A DNA stretch of 64,000 bases from Bradyrhizobium sp. CCGB12 (GCF_024199845.1 NZ_JANADO010000001.1:6510001-6574000); one strand, 5' to 3'; positions 28,000 through 37,382 are shown, numbered from the stretch's first letter. Translations and numbers: made by a program. The notes: a model not told the origin generated them from the sequence alone.

Positions 28000-28629
28000 T
28001 TAACGATGATTGCGCGGGGTCGCAGCCTTCGCCGCGCCGGATTTTGCAGAGCGCGGCTCAGCCGGCTGTTCGAGGCCAGTCCACTGCTTATCGTCGAGCA
28101 GACGCGCGAACAGCCGATCATGCTCCGCCTTGCTGAGCGGAGACATGCCGAACAGGCCGCTCAGCAGCAGCCCCCTCGCCGCCGCCCAGCGCAACAACGC
28201 CAGATCCGGATCGGCAGCCTCGGCCTTGATCGCCGCAACCCGCTTCATCTCGCGGTCGCGCGGCAGCGACATCAGCTGCGGATTCTCGACCATGGCCGCG
28301 ACCAGCGCCAACGCCGCCGAATTCGGCGCAGTGGCCGCTTCGCGCACCGTCGCGAGCTGGGTCGCAAGCTCGGGATTTGCGGATGTGGCGCTCACCTTCG
28401 CCTGATAGCGGTTCGAGAACTCCTCGAAATGCGCCATCTGCCGGTCGAGCAACGCCTTCAGCACCGCTTCCTTGGTGCGGAACTGATGCATCACGCCGCC
28501 CTTGCTGAGCCCACTCTCGCGCGCGATCGCGTCCAGCGTCAACCGGCCAGGCCCGTCGCGCGCGATGATCGCGATGGCCGCTTCGAGCGCGGCGTTGCGG
28601 GATCGTTCGGAGCGTGTGGCATTGTCCAT
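28000..28629 (-). CDS. TetR/AcrR-family transcriptional regulator
   Basis: A 209-residue regulator. The N-terminal helix-turn-helix is LTLDAIARESGLSKGGVMHQF (about residues 30-50), in the classic TetR form. The C-terminal ligand domain is Ala/Leu-rich and ends in a basic Ala/Pro tail. The ATG at 28629 has GGAGAC upstream; an in-frame start further upstream at 28656 is less likely. It probably represses the lipoprotein/DUF2147 pair downstream through the palindrome at 27909. The ligand is unknown. Confidence 0.88.
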   Translation of the reverse strand: MDNATRSERSRNAALEAAIAIIARDGPGRLTLDAIARESGLSKGGVMHQFRTKEAVLKALLDRQMAHFEEFSNRYQAKVSATSANPELATQLATVREAATAPNSAALALVAAMVENPQLMSLPRDREMKRVAAIKAEAADPDLALLRWAAARGLLLSGLFGMSPLSKAEHDRLFARLLDDKQWTGLEQPAEPRSAKSGAAKAATPRNHR

Positions 28630-28759
28630 GGCCGACTTGTCTCCGTGGCAAGACAAGGAATCAAGTGAAAACAGGACGCGATGTACATTTTTTGTGCGAG
28701 GCTTTCATCTTGCGGCGTCGAATAAGACTATGTGAGCCTCGATATCGGATGGGGACAGG

Positions 28760-28987
28760 GACAAGCTGGCCGTCGCTTTGCGCGCGAGCCTCGGGCTGTC
28801 GATGCTGTTCATCACCCACGATCTGCGTGTCGCAGCCCAGATCTGCGATCGCATCGCGGTGATGCTGTGCGGTGCCATCGTCGAGTTGAAGCCGACCGCG
28901 CAGCTCTTCGCCGCGCCCGAGCATGCCTATGCGCGCGAGCTGCTCGCGGCGGTGCCCGGGCGGAAGGAGCGTGCGTCGGCGACATGA
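28760..28987 (+). pseudogene. Remnant of a dipeptide/oligopeptide ABC transporter ATPase (C-terminus only)
   Basis: About 75 codons match the C-terminal end of DppD/OppD/OppF-type ATPases: LGLSMLFITHDL (switch His), VAAQICDRIAVMLCGAIVE, then PEHAYARELLAAVPGR. No Walker A, signature or Walker B lies upstream in any frame, and the sequence before 28760 is the TetR promoter region. The fragment is therefore a truncated relic left by a deletion or rearrangement. It cannot be a working ATPase. Confidence 0.7.
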
Positions 28988-29325
28988 GCGAAGGCGTGCG
29001 CCACCCGAATTCGAGATCGTTCCAAAACTTGCACGCGGCATAACGAGAAACATATTCGATGGAGCGGCATTTGCTTGGCGAGACTGTCCTTGCTGACGGC
29101 AGCAAGGGGTAAGCTGGCACCGGTCCTCGCGCACCATGAGGCGGTGCACGGCTTCACAATTCACGCGAGAGAACAACCGGGACGTCCGACCGCCGGAGCG
29201 CCTCACGCGCTTTTGTGCCGACGTGAACGGCTGCGTCGTTTCAAAGCCGAAACGGCGTCATACATGCGAATGGAATGATCGATGTCATCTCATGACAGGT
29301 TTGCCAACTGACATTCGGAGCCAAC
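28988..29325. other. Gene-poor intergenic region
   Basis: This 338-bp stretch after the ABC ATPase relic has no ORF with recognisable protein character. It includes AT-richer segments near 29230-29310 that probably contain the promoter of the small two-gene operon starting at 29326. I see nothing else in it. Confidence 0.45.
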
Positions 29326-29502
29326 ATGGGCGAAGTTATTCGATTTGTCTCGAGATCCGAGCGCGAGCGTGCGCGCCTCATCCAGGAGGCACGCGCAATC
29401 TACGACAGCATTTTCCCGCCGGCTGACCCGGCGAGCGAGAGACAAGACAAGGCAGCGGTCGGCCGCGCGTTCGTCGGCGGCGACGGGGGTAACCTTGCAT
29501 GA
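29326..29502 (+). CDS. Small conserved-type hypothetical protein (58 aa)
   Basis: The ATG at 29326 follows CGGAG with a 6-nt gap. The 58-residue product starts MGEVIRFVSRSERERARLI, continues with ARAIYDSIFPPADP and ends in a Gly-rich tail. The first half is a charged amphipathic helix. Small proteins with this opening are familiar from Bradyrhizobium genomes, function unknown. Its stop overlaps the next ATG (ATGA at 29499), so the two small genes are translationally coupled. Confidence 0.65.
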   Translation: MGEVIRFVSRSERERARLIQEARAIYDSIFPPADPASERQDKAAVGRAFVGGDGGNLA

Positions 29503-29708
29503 TCAAGATCATCGCCGTGCTCTGTAGCCTCGCCTCTCCGACCAATTGTCACGAGCAGATCGTGACGACCTCCGACTTTGCCGAGATCTCGGTGCAATCC
29601 TGCCTGATGGGCGCACCGCAGCTCGCCGACTGGATGAATCAGCATCCGGCGGAGCGCCTGGCTGCATGGCGCTGCGTGATCGGGAAGCAAGCCGGCAGGG
29701 GCATCTAG
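29499..29708 (+). CDS. Small Cys-containing hypothetical protein (69 aa)
   Basis: A 69-residue protein starting MIKIIAVLCSLASPTNCHEQ, with four Cys (9, 17, 35, 59) and a Trp-containing C-terminal half (DWMNQHPAERLAAWRCVIG). The regular Cys spacing suggests disulfides or metal binding; the short hydrophobic N-terminus is only weakly signal-like. It overlaps the upstream 58-residue gene by 4 nt. The function is unknown. Confidence 0.65.
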   Translation: MIKIIAVLCSLASPTNCHEQIVTTSDFAEISVQSCLMGAPQLADWMNQHPAERLAAWRCVIGKQAGRGI

Positions 29709-29873
29709 CGAGGACGATCACTCCTCCCTGGCGATTTGACCGCCCGCCCAGGACGGCTGTGCGATTGACAAGGACCTGCCGGGCGAGCATCGGTTGAAGC
29801 AAATCACACGGTGACGACAATTCATCGCCGGAGTAACCTGCCCTTGTCGCCGTTTGGCAGAGGGGGAAGCCGG

Positions 29874-30809
29874 ATGGAGGTCGCCAGCCTCGTTCTTCCC
29901 GTATTCGCGATCATCGTCACCGGCTGGCTCGCCGGTGTATCAGGCTATCTCTCCCGCTCGCTTGCCGACGCGCTGGTGCATTTCGCCTACAACGTCGCCA
30001 TGCCGGCGCTGCTGGTCGTCACCATCGCGCAGGAGCCGGCGCGCAATCTGCTGGAATGGCGCTTCCTGCTCGCATTCGGCGGCGGTTCACTGATCTGCTT
30101 CGCGCTGGTGTTCCTGGCGGTCCGCACGGGTGGCAAACGCGATCTCGCCAGCAGCACCATCCATGGGATGGCGGCGGCGATGACCAACACCGGCTTCGTC
30201 GCGCTGCCGATCCTCCACGCGATCTACGGCCAGCCCGCCGTCCTGCCCGCAGCTGTAGCGACGGTGTTCGTGGCCGGAGTGATGTTTCCGATCACGGTCA
30301 TCCTGTTGGAACGGGAGGCGCGCGGGCCTGCGCAATCCACTGGCCTGGCGAAGCAGATCCTGCTCAATCCGATGGTGCTGTCGACCCTCATCGGTCTCGT
30401 GTGGGCGATCATGGGCCTGCCGATTCCGGTGCCGGTCGCAGCCTATCTGAACATGATCGCGGCCGCGCTCACGCCCTGTGCGCTGTTTGCCATCGGCCTC
30501 GGCCTGTCCGTCTCGGGCCTGCGCTCAAACATGACGGCGTCGTTCGGGCTCGCGGCGGTGAAACTGGTGGTCATGCCCCTGATCGTCTACGGGCTCAGTG
30601 TGGTCTTGGGCCTCAACCCTCTCTACACCGTCGCGGCGGTCGTCTGCGCGGCCGTACCGACGGCGAAGACCGTTTATGTCCTCGCCCACGAGCACAAGGT
30701 CGAGGAGAAGCTGGTCGCGGCCACGGTCTCGATCACGACGATGCTGTCGGTCGGGACATTGCTGGTCGCGCTCTACTTACTCTCCGATATGGCGAGCGGC
30801 GCACACTGA
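29874..30809 (+). CDS. AEC-family (auxin efflux carrier-like) transporter
   Basis: A 311-residue membrane protein with an estimated ten hydrophobic segments arranged as two five-helix halves, typical of AEC/malonate-type carriers. Family signs include FAYNVAMPALLV in the first half and GLNPLYTVAAVVCAAVPTA near the C-terminus. The ATG at 29874 follows AGAGGGGGAAG. Substrates in the family include malonate, malate and auxin-like acids; none can be assigned here. Confidence 0.87.
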   Translation: MEVASLVLPVFAIIVTGWLAGVSGYLSRSLADALVHFAYNVAMPALLVVTIAQEPARNLLEWRFLLAFGGGSLICFALVFLAVRTGGKRDLASSTIHGMAAAMTNTGFVALPILHAIYGQPAVLPAAVATVFVAGVMFPITVILLEREARGPAQSTGLAKQILLNPMVLSTLIGLVWAIMGLPIPVPVAAYLNMIAAALTPCALFAIGLGLSVSGLRSNMTASFGLAAVKLVVMPLIVYGLSVVLGLNPLYTVAAVVCAAVPTAKTVYVLAHEHKVEEKLVAATVSITTMLSVGTLLVALYLLSDMASGAH

Positions 30810-30820
30810 TCCGCATCGGT

Positions 30821-31105
30821 CTATCTGGTGGTGTTGCTCCAGGTCGGGGTCGAATTGGTCACGCCGACCGAGGGCCAATTATACGATCCGACCGACGGCG
30901 CCGTGACCGTGCCGACCGTCTGTCCGGACGAACCATAGGACGCCCTGGGCTGTGCCGCCGGCGCTCCGGCACCACTATAGGTCGGCGCCATCACGCCGGT
31001 GCTGTGATGCCGGCTCGACCGGGCCTTCTTCGCTTCAGCCGCGAAAGGCGCAGCCAGCAGTCCGGTCGTGATGAGCGCGGCAACGGCGAGTTTAAGGGTT
31101 TTCAT
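30821..31105 (-). CDS. Small secreted Ser/Thr/Pro-rich protein
   Basis: A 94-residue protein with a clear signal peptide (MKTLKLAVAALITTGLLAA, cleavage near AEA) followed by a basic patch (KKARSSRHH) and a low-complexity Ser/Thr/Gly/Pro tail. The ATG at 31105 has AAGGA upstream. It is convergent with the AEC transporter gene. The function is unknown. Confidence 0.65.
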   Translation of the reverse strand: MKTLKLAVAALITTGLLAAPFAAEAKKARSSRHHSTGVMAPTYSGAGAPAAQPRASYGSSGQTVGTVTAPSVGSYNWPSVGVTNSTPTWSNTTR

Positions 31106-31298
31106 GGCTGATCCTTTCGCCAGATGCACACCCCGGTATGCCAAGTGTTCATTCATCGGCAAATTTCCAGGGGTTCTCCTTCATAACTCCGTGCGCGGAC
31201 GAAAGTGCCGGAGCGCGGGGCGCGCACCCGCCGCCTTCGGATGGACCCGAATCAGCGCTAGTGCATGGCCTTCAGCGACTTCCCTGGACGCAATTAAC

Positions 31299-31619
31299 AT
31301 GACCGGCGCCGAACTGAAGCAACTCCGCAACGATCTCTCCGAGGCGCTCGAGCGCAAGCTCACCGCGGCCGACATGGCCAGGCTGTGCGGATTGCCGGAG
31401 AAGGGCGGCGCCGACACCATCCGGCGCTGGGAGGTCAGCGGCCCGACGCCATCGGCAACCAAGGTGCTGCGCGTGCTCGCGATGGCGAGCGAGCGCTATC
31501 CGATCCTCGAGAAGTTCGACATCTTCGATCGTCACGACGTGCGCGAGGAAGACCGGCCGGCAAGGCGTGCCGCCTTTCGCGAGCAGATGCGCGATGAGGC
31601 GCGCCGGCGTCTTGGTTAA
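31299..31619 (+). CDS. Helix-turn-helix DNA-binding protein
   Basis: A 106-residue protein starting MTGAELKQLRNDLSEALE. The helix-turn-helix is LTAADMARLCGLPEKGGADTI with RRWEVSGPTPS, in the XRE-like/YiaG-type pattern, followed by a charged C-terminal helix (RAAFREQMRDEARRRLG). The frame is open upstream to 31068, but that part overlaps the promoter of the secreted protein and lacks homologous character. The target is unknown. Confidence 0.75.
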   Translation: MTGAELKQLRNDLSEALERKLTAADMARLCGLPEKGGADTIRRWEVSGPTPSATKVLRVLAMASERYPILEKFDIFDRHDVREEDRPARRAAFREQMRDEARRRLG

Positions 31620-31841
31620 CAAGAGGCGCGCGGAAGTTACCTTTGATGCGCGAAGTTAAGCCTTCCTTCACCACTTCTTAAGCCGCCATTAAGCACGAAA
31701 ATCATTTACAGCCCAATAAGTTACCTTGGCCGCCGTTGTGCCATGCATGTGACAGCATTTTCGTCAAAAGCGAGCTATCTGCAAAACCAACGACAGCGCG
31801 GAAAGCGCGCCTGCCGGGGAAATTACGTGTTGGAGTTAAAG

Positions 31842-32570
31842 ATGATGAAGAAGATTCTGTTTGCGACCGTTGCGCTGCTCGTGGTGGGCGCCGCTGCGCC
31901 GGCCGTCGGCGCCGATCTCGGTAACCGCAACTATTACAAGGCGCCCGCGCCGGCCTACGCCGCGCCGATCTACAACTGGACGGGCTTCTATCTCGGCGCC
32001 CATCTCGGCGGCGCTTTCTCCAGCGACAACAATTTCAACGGCCTCTCCACCGGCAACAACGGCAACGGCCGCTTCCTTGGCGGTGTGCAGGTCGGCGCGG
32101 ACTGGCAGCTCAACCCGAACTTCGTGGTCGGCGTCGAAGGCCAATATTCCTGGCTTTCCGGCAGCGTCGGCGCGGTATTCCCGGGCGGCGTGGCCTACAC
32201 CAACGACCAGCGTGGCCTCGGCTCGATCACCGGCCGCGTCGGCTACACCTGGGGTCCGGGCCTCCTCTACGTGAAGGGCGGCTACGCCTATTCGGACAAC
32301 AACGAGAAGGTCACGATCGGCGGCGTGCCGACCGGCTTCATCATCGATGGCGATCACCGCAACGGCTACACCGTCGGCGCCGGCCTCGAATACATGTTCG
32401 CCCCGAACTGGTCGGCCAAGGCCGAGTACCAGTACTACAATTTCGGCGACGCGCACTTCGTCGCTGGCCCGCTGGTCGGCACCGGCAACTTCACCACCGA
32501 CGACCACACCGTCAAGGCGGGCCTCAATTACCGCTTCAACTGGGCAAGCCCGGCCGTCGCGCGCTACTGA
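31842..32570 (+). CDS. Omp31-like outer-membrane beta-barrel protein
   Basis: A 242-residue protein with a signal peptide cleaved near VGAD (residue 23) and an N-terminal spacer PAPAYAAPIYNWTGFYLG. It then shows eight aromatic-flanked beta strands such as GYTWGPGLLYVKGGYAY, GYTVGAGLEYMFAPNWSAKAEYQYYNFG and the C-terminal AGLNYRFNW. This is the Omp31/OmpA-like porin family common in Rhizobiales. The ATG at 31842 (or 31845) follows GGAG. A strong terminator ends the unit. Confidence 0.88.
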   Translation: MMKKILFATVALLVVGAAAPAVGADLGNRNYYKAPAPAYAAPIYNWTGFYLGAHLGGAFSSDNNFNGLSTGNNGNGRFLGGVQVGADWQLNPNFVVGVEGQYSWLSGSVGAVFPGGVAYTNDQRGLGSITGRVGYTWGPGLLYVKGGYAYSDNNEKVTIGGVPTGFIIDGDHRNGYTVGAGLEYMFAPNWSAKAEYQYYNFGDAHFVAGPLVGTGNFTTDDHTVKAGLNYRFNWASPAVARY

Positions 32571-32596
32571 TCTGTTAGCAAAAGATTATCAAGGTG

Positions 32597-32629
32597 AGGG
32601 GCCGGCATTGTTGCCGGCCCCTGTTTTTT
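32597..32629 (+). terminator. Rho-independent terminator after the porin gene
   Basis: AGGGGCCGGCA, loop TTGT, TGCCGGCCCCT, then GTTTTTT: an 11-bp perfect stem followed by a T-tract, 27 bp after the stop. This is a textbook intrinsic terminator. Confidence 0.9.
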
Positions 32630-32735
32630 CGCCCTGCGGAGCCACACACAAGCGATTGCACGAATTGCGATTTTTTAACCGGCGCGCCCGATACTCCCGG
32701 CCCACAAGCAGAAGCAAGAGGGTGGGGGAATTTCG

Positions 32736-34877
32736 ATGGCGATGCGTTTCAGTCTCGGCCGGTTCAAGCCGCGTCTCAATTTGCCGAAATGGGGCGTGCG
32801 CGGCAGCCTGTTCACGGCCTTCGCGGTGATCGCCGGCATGGGCCTCGTGATCGCGGCTGGCGCCGGCTTCGTATTCAACCATCTCGGCAGCACCATGATG
32901 GATCTGAGCGGCCGCGACATTCCACGCCTCTCTGCAAGCCTTCAGCTCGCTTCGCAAAGCGCAACGCTCGCGGCGCAGGGCCCCGGCCTCCTCGCATCAC
33001 CTTCCGAAGAGGCGCTGAACGAGCGCACCAAGAAGGTGAAAGAGATCCAGCAGCTCGCCATGGCCAAGCTCGGCGAGATCATCGAGCTCGGCGCCGACAA
33101 GCAGGTCGCGGCCGCCTTGCGCGACACCGTCAAGAGCATCGACGAGGCGACCCAGAGCCTGGTTTCGGCCGCGCGCGAGCGGCTCGAGACCGGGGCGCTG
33201 CACGACAAGCAGTATGAAGCGCTGCGCAAGGTCCAGCTCGCCTTCGTCGGCGCGGCCGGCCCGGCGATGCTGGATGCGCAGACGCGTCTGAACGCGATTC
33301 TCGGCGCCGCGGAAGTTTCCGCCGACGATGCCACCGAAGCCGCCCGCACCGTCTCCCAGGTCGCGACGATCTCCACCAACGGCAATCTGATGGCGGCCGA
33401 CATGATGGCGGCCCTCTCGGCCAACAACAGCGACACGCGGGAGGCGATCGAGAAGGAGTTCAAGGCGACGCGCGATCGCGTCAAGTCGAACCTCGAGGAC
33501 CTGCCGAGCATGGCCTCGATGCAGGCGGTGCGCGACACCGTGCAAAAGCTGTTCGCGTTCGGCGAGGGCAAGACCGGCGTGTTCAAAATTCGCCAGAAGG
33601 AGCTCGACGCCATTGACTACGGCCAGACCATCCTGGACGAGACCCGCAAGCTCAATGTCGGCCTCGGCATCAGCGTGCAGCAGCTCGTCGACGGCGTGCA
33701 GAAGGAAACCAACGCATCGACCTTCCAGGCGCGGCACGAGATTTCGCTCGCGACGACCGCGATGCTGGCGCTGGGCGCGCTGATGCTGGTCGGCTCGGCG
33801 CTGTTCGTCTGGCTCTATGTCGGCCGCAACATCCTGCGCCGCATCGGCGGGCTCCAGCGCGCGATGCAATTGCTGTCGGCCGGCGACCTCGAGACCGAGA
33901 TCGCACGCGCGAAGCACAATGACGAGATCGGTGCGATGACCGACACGCTGACCGTGTTCCGCGACAGCATGATCGAAGCCCGGGCGCTCGCCGGCGAGCA
34001 GGACAAGGATCGCATCGCCAAAGCCGAGCGTGCCGCGCGCATGGAGGCGAAGATCGCCGAGTTCGAGGGCACGGTGCGCAGCGCGCTCGACAATCTCGCG
34101 CAATCGGCCAATTCGATGCAATCGACGGCACAGAGCATGTCGAGCACCGCGGACGAGTCCAACGCGCTGGTGAACGCGGTCGCCTCCGCCGCGGAGGAAA
34201 CCTCGGTCAACGTGCAGACCGTGTCGGCCGGCACCGAGCAATTGTCGTCCTCGATCGCCGAGATCAGCCGCCAGGTGGTGACCTCGGCGGAGATCGCCAG
34301 GAAGGCGGTCGACGAGGCCGGCGCCACCGATACGACGGTGCAGGGCCTCGCCGACAGCGCGAGCCGCATCAGCGTCGTCGTCGACCTGATCCAGACCATC
34401 GCCTCGCAGACCAACCTGCTCGCGCTCAACGCCACCATCGAGGCGGCACGCGCAGGCGAAGCCGGCCGCGGTTTCGCAGTGGTCGCCTCCGAGGTGAAGA
34501 GCCTCGCGAGCCAGACCGCCAAGGCGACCGAGGAGATCCGCACCCAGATCGCCAGCATGCAGGACATCACGACCTCGGCGGTCGGCGCCATCCAGGGCAT
34601 TGGCCGGATCATCGGCGAGATCAACGACGTCACCACGACGATTGCGGCTGCGGTCGAGCAACAGGGCGCCGCCACCCGCGAGATCGCCCGCAACATCCAG
34701 CATGCCGCCGGCGGCACCAGCGAGGTCTCCAGCAACATCGTCGGCGTCTCCACAGCGTCCGCCGAGGCCGGCGCCGCCGCCTCCGAGGTGCTCGGCGCCT
34801 CCGATGCACTGCGCCGCGAGGCCGACATGCTGCGTGTGGAGATCGACGCGTTTCTCAACAACATGCGGGCGGCGTAA
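32736..34877 (+). CDS. Methyl-accepting chemotaxis protein
   Basis: A 713-residue chemoreceptor. Transmembrane segments lie at about 24-48 and 338-358, enclosing a helical periplasmic sensor domain of nearly 290 residues. A HAMP domain follows (about 360-415), then the signalling coiled coil whose hairpin tip reads [20 protein letters not shown]. It ends without a CheR-tethering pentapeptide. The periplasmic ligand is unknown. The ATG at 32736 follows GTGGGGG. A perfect hairpin follows the stop. Confidence 0.93.
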   Translation: MAMRFSLGRFKPRLNLPKWGVRGSLFTAFAVIAGMGLVIAAGAGFVFNHLGSTMMDLSGRDIPRLSASLQLASQSATLAAQGPGLLASPSEEALNERTKKVKEIQQLAMAKLGEIIELGADKQVAAALRDTVKSIDEATQSLVSAARERLETGALHDKQYEALRKVQLAFVGAAGPAMLDAQTRLNAILGAAEVSADDATEAARTVSQVATISTNGNLMAADMMAALSANNSDTREAIEKEFKATRDRVKSNLEDLPSMASMQAVRDTVQKLFAFGEGKTGVFKIRQKELDAIDYGQTILDETRKLNVGLGISVQQLVDGVQKETNASTFQARHEISLATTAMLALGALMLVGSALFVWLYVGRNILRRIGGLQRAMQLLSAGDLETEIARAKHNDEIGAMTDTLTVFRDSMIEARALAGEQDKDRIAKAERAARMEAKIAEFEGTVRSALDNLAQSANSMQSTAQSMSSTADESNALVNAVASAAEETSVNVQTVSAGTEQLSSSIAEISRQVVTSAEIARKAVDEAGATDTTVQGLADSASRISVVVDLIQTIASQTNLLALNATIEAARAGEAGRGFAVVASEVKSLASQTAKATEEIRTQIASMQDITTSAVGAIQGIGRIIGEINDVTTTIAAAVEQQGAATREIARNIQHAAGGTSEVSSNIVGVSTASAEAGAAASEVLGASDALRREADMLRVEIDAFLNNMRAA

Positions 34878-34902
34878 GCAGCTTTCGGCGACGCGCTAGC
34901 GC

Positions 34903-34934
34903 GCGACCGGCTTGAGCTTGTTCAAGCCGGTCGC
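34903..34934 (+). terminator. Hairpin after the chemoreceptor gene
   Basis: GCGACCGGCTTGA, loop GCTTGT, TCAAGCCGGTCGC: a 13-bp perfect stem 25 bp after the MCP stop and 40 bp before the GNAT gene. There is no T-run, so it may be a weak terminator or an attenuator. Confidence 0.5.
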
Positions 34935-34973
34935 GATGATATGCTTTCCTGCCTTGCAGCGGGAAGATGCGTC

Positions 34974-35879
34974 ATGCAAATTACCTTTCGACCTGCGCGT
35001 GCAGATGAATTGCAGGCCGCCGAAGCACTCGTCGTGCGCAGCATCAACGACCTCACCGTGCGGCACGGCTTCGGCCCGATGGCAAGCTTGCGCCCCGCCG
35101 ATTTCCAGCTGTTCTCGCTGAAGGATGATCCGGACGGCCTTTGGGTGGCCGAGGCCGATGGTGATCTCGTCGGCTTTGCGTTCAGCTGGGTCTGCGACGA
35201 TTTCTGGTTTCTCGCCGAACTGTTCGTCTCTCCCGACCAGCAGGGACGTGGGATCGGCGACGCGCTCCTGCGACGCACCTTCGAGCAGGCCGGCAAGGTG
35301 GGTGCCGTCAACCGGGCCCTCATCACCTTTACCTTCAACACGGTCTCGCAAGGACTCTATATCCGCCACGGGCTTTACCCCCGCCTGCCGATCTATTTTT
35401 TCAAGGCCGCTCGGGACTCGCTGAACAATCGTCGCGGCGAGGCGGATCATTTGCGCTGCATGGATATCAGGAATACGGAGCTTGACCGCGAACGATTGGC
35501 GGAGATCGATATGAGTGCCCTGGGCTTTTCCCGGGCGAAGCATCACCAGTTTCTGCTCAGCGATGCCAATAACCGCGGCGTCCTGTTTTATGATGGCGAT
35601 GACTGCGTCGGTTATGCCTATGTCCATTCAGGTGGACACGTCGGCCCCTTAGCGGTCGCGCGGCCCGGCAACATGGGCGCTGGTTTTGCAACAGCGCTCA
35701 AGCTTGCCGAAGAGAGCGGCGCGGCTGATGTCTCAGCTTTTCTGCCTGGTACCAATGCGGCTGCGTTGGATGCGGCCGCCGGGCACGGCATGCGCATCAC
35801 GTTCCCGATGGTGCTCGTCTCTGCCGGTGAATTCGGCGACTGGAGCCGCTATCTGCCTCGCAATCCTGGCTTCATGTGA
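34974..35879 (+). CDS. GNAT-family N-acetyltransferase (double domain)
   Basis: A 301-residue protein. The N-terminal GNAT domain (about 1-150) shows FWFLAELFVSPDQQGRGIGDALL, the acetyl-CoA loop Q/R-x-x-G-x-G/A. A second, more divergent acetyltransferase-like half (about 160-300) contains HVGPLAVARPGN and a Gly-rich stretch without a full CoA loop. The likely role is acetylation of a small molecule or protein. ATG at 34974 after GCGGGAAG. Confidence 0.82.
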   Translation: MQITFRPARADELQAAEALVVRSINDLTVRHGFGPMASLRPADFQLFSLKDDPDGLWVAEADGDLVGFAFSWVCDDFWFLAELFVSPDQQGRGIGDALLRRTFEQAGKVGAVNRALITFTFNTVSQGLYIRHGLYPRLPIYFFKAARDSLNNRRGEADHLRCMDIRNTELDRERLAEIDMSALGFSRAKHHQFLLSDANNRGVLFYDGDDCVGYAYVHSGGHVGPLAVARPGNMGAGFATALKLAEESGAADVSAFLPGTNAAALDAAAGHGMRITFPMVLVSAGEFGDWSRYLPRNPGFM

Positions 35880-36018
35880 GCGGTCCGTCCGAAGCGCGGC
35901 CGGCGAGGAGCAAGGCGATATCCGGGCCACGGAAAACTGCCCGAATGACCGCTATGCGGCCGGGCCCCACATCCTTTTTCGGCTGGCGCACCGCAGTCAG
36001 TGGGGCTAAGCCGGTAGC

Positions 36019-37080
36019 ATGAACTCGAAAACCGACACCGCGCACTCCTCGGCCGAGGCTCTGCGCTATCCCTGGGAACAGCATCCCGGCCCCGACGAGG
36101 TCGTGGAGATCAGGCCCGGCGTGCTGTGGGCGCGGCTGAAGCTGCCGTTCCGCCTCAACCACGTCAACATCTACCTGCTCGCCGATGGCGACGGCTATGC
36201 GATGATCGATGCCGGCTTCGGCAACGAGGAGACCATCGAGGCCTGGACCAAACTGTTCGAGGGGCCGCTGAAGGGCGTCAACATCACGCGCCTGATCGTC
36301 ACCCACTCGCATCCCGATCATGTCGGTCTCGCCGGGTGGATCGTCGAGCGGTTCAACTGCCCGCTGGTGATGTCGCAGGTCGAATATCTGCAATCGGTCT
36401 ATCACCAGAACCGCGGGACCGAAGAGCGGCGCGAGGCGCAGCGGCTGTTCTTCCGCCGCCATGGCATGGACGAGTCGTTGACCGAAAAGCTGCTCGGCCG
36501 CGGCCAGGATTATCTCAAGCGCGTCTCGGTGCTGCCGCCGTCCTACCGCCGCATCTCGCATGGCGACGAGGTCGTGATCGGCACGCGACGCTTCAAGGTG
36601 ATCACCGGCGGCGGACACGCGCTCGACCAGGTGATGCTGTATTGCGCCGACGACAAGCTGTTCCTCTCCGCCGACCAGGTGCTGAGCAAGATCTCGCCCA
36701 ATGTCAGCGTGTGGGCGGTCGAGCCCGACCAGAACTCACTCGGCGAATATCTCGCCTCGCTCGCCAGCCTCACCACCACCCTGCCCTATGATTTGCTGGT
36801 GCTGCCCGGCCACGGCGTGCCGTTCTACGGGCTCAAGACCCGCATCAAGCAGCTCGCCGACCACCACGAGGAGCGCTGCCGCCTGATCGCGGAAGCCTGC
36901 CGCGAGGTGCCGCAGACCTCGCGCGCCCTGGTGCCTGTTGTCTTCAACAAGCATGTGCTGGACGAGCACCAGATGGGCTTTGCCGCCGGCGAGCTCGTCG
37001 CCCACGTCAACTACATGATCGTCGAGGGCCGGTTGACGGCGGAGACGCAGGACGGCGTGCTCCGGTTCAGGACGACGTAA
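36019..37080 (+). CDS. Metallo-beta-lactamase-fold hydrolase
   Basis: A 353-residue cytosolic protein with the intact metal motif THSHPDHVG (residues 95-103), MIDAGFG upstream, GGGHALDQ and GHGVPF downstream. It has a C-terminal helical tail similar to the winged-helix extension of LACTB2-like enzymes. It is expected to bind two Zn ions and hydrolyse a thioester, lactone or phosphodiester. The substrate is unknown. It stands alone upstream of hemA. Confidence 0.87.
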   Translation: MNSKTDTAHSSAEALRYPWEQHPGPDEVVEIRPGVLWARLKLPFRLNHVNIYLLADGDGYAMIDAGFGNEETIEAWTKLFEGPLKGVNITRLIVTHSHPDHVGLAGWIVERFNCPLVMSQVEYLQSVYHQNRGTEERREAQRLFFRRHGMDESLTEKLLGRGQDYLKRVSVLPPSYRRISHGDEVVIGTRRFKVITGGGHALDQVMLYCADDKLFLSADQVLSKISPNVSVWAVEPDQNSLGEYLASLASLTTTLPYDLLVLPGHGVPFYGLKTRIKQLADHHEERCRLIAEACREVPQTSRALVPVVFNKHVLDEHQMGFAAGELVAHVNYMIVEGRLTAETQDGVLRFRTT

Positions 37081-37230
37081 GCGCCCAATCGCGTGCAGCG
37101 CCGCGAGGCTATGGTCTCGGCGCGACCAGCGCCGCAATCATGGAGGGAGCCGCACCATGGACAAAATGTCCACGGCAGCTCCCGCCTCCCCGGCAATTCC
37201 GGTCGTGGCCGGCAGGCCCGTGCTAGGCGC

Positions 37231-37244
37231 TTGATACAAATCAA
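37231..37244 (+). promoter_or_regulatory. FNR/FixK-type box upstream of hemA
   Basis: TTGATACAAATCAA is a perfect match to the TTGAT-N4-ATCAA FNR/FixK consensus. It sits 139 bp upstream of the hemA start codon. Low-oxygen control of hemA through FixK/FNR-like proteins is established in Bradyrhizobium and relatives, where microaerobic haem demand rises. Confidence 0.8.
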
Positions 37245-37382
37245 CAATCGCCGCCGGGCCGGCGTTATCAATTGGCACGCTCGCCTTGCCTCAAATGTGC
37301 GAGGGCGCATGGACATCGGAGCTGGAAAGGCTCTAAAAATTGACCGGCCGCCTTGGGCCAGGTTCCGCTGCAGGTTTTGCCG

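Noticed and set aside
28732..29043. 103-codon plus-strand ORF over the ATPase relic
   Set aside because: Out of frame with the recognisable ABC sequence.
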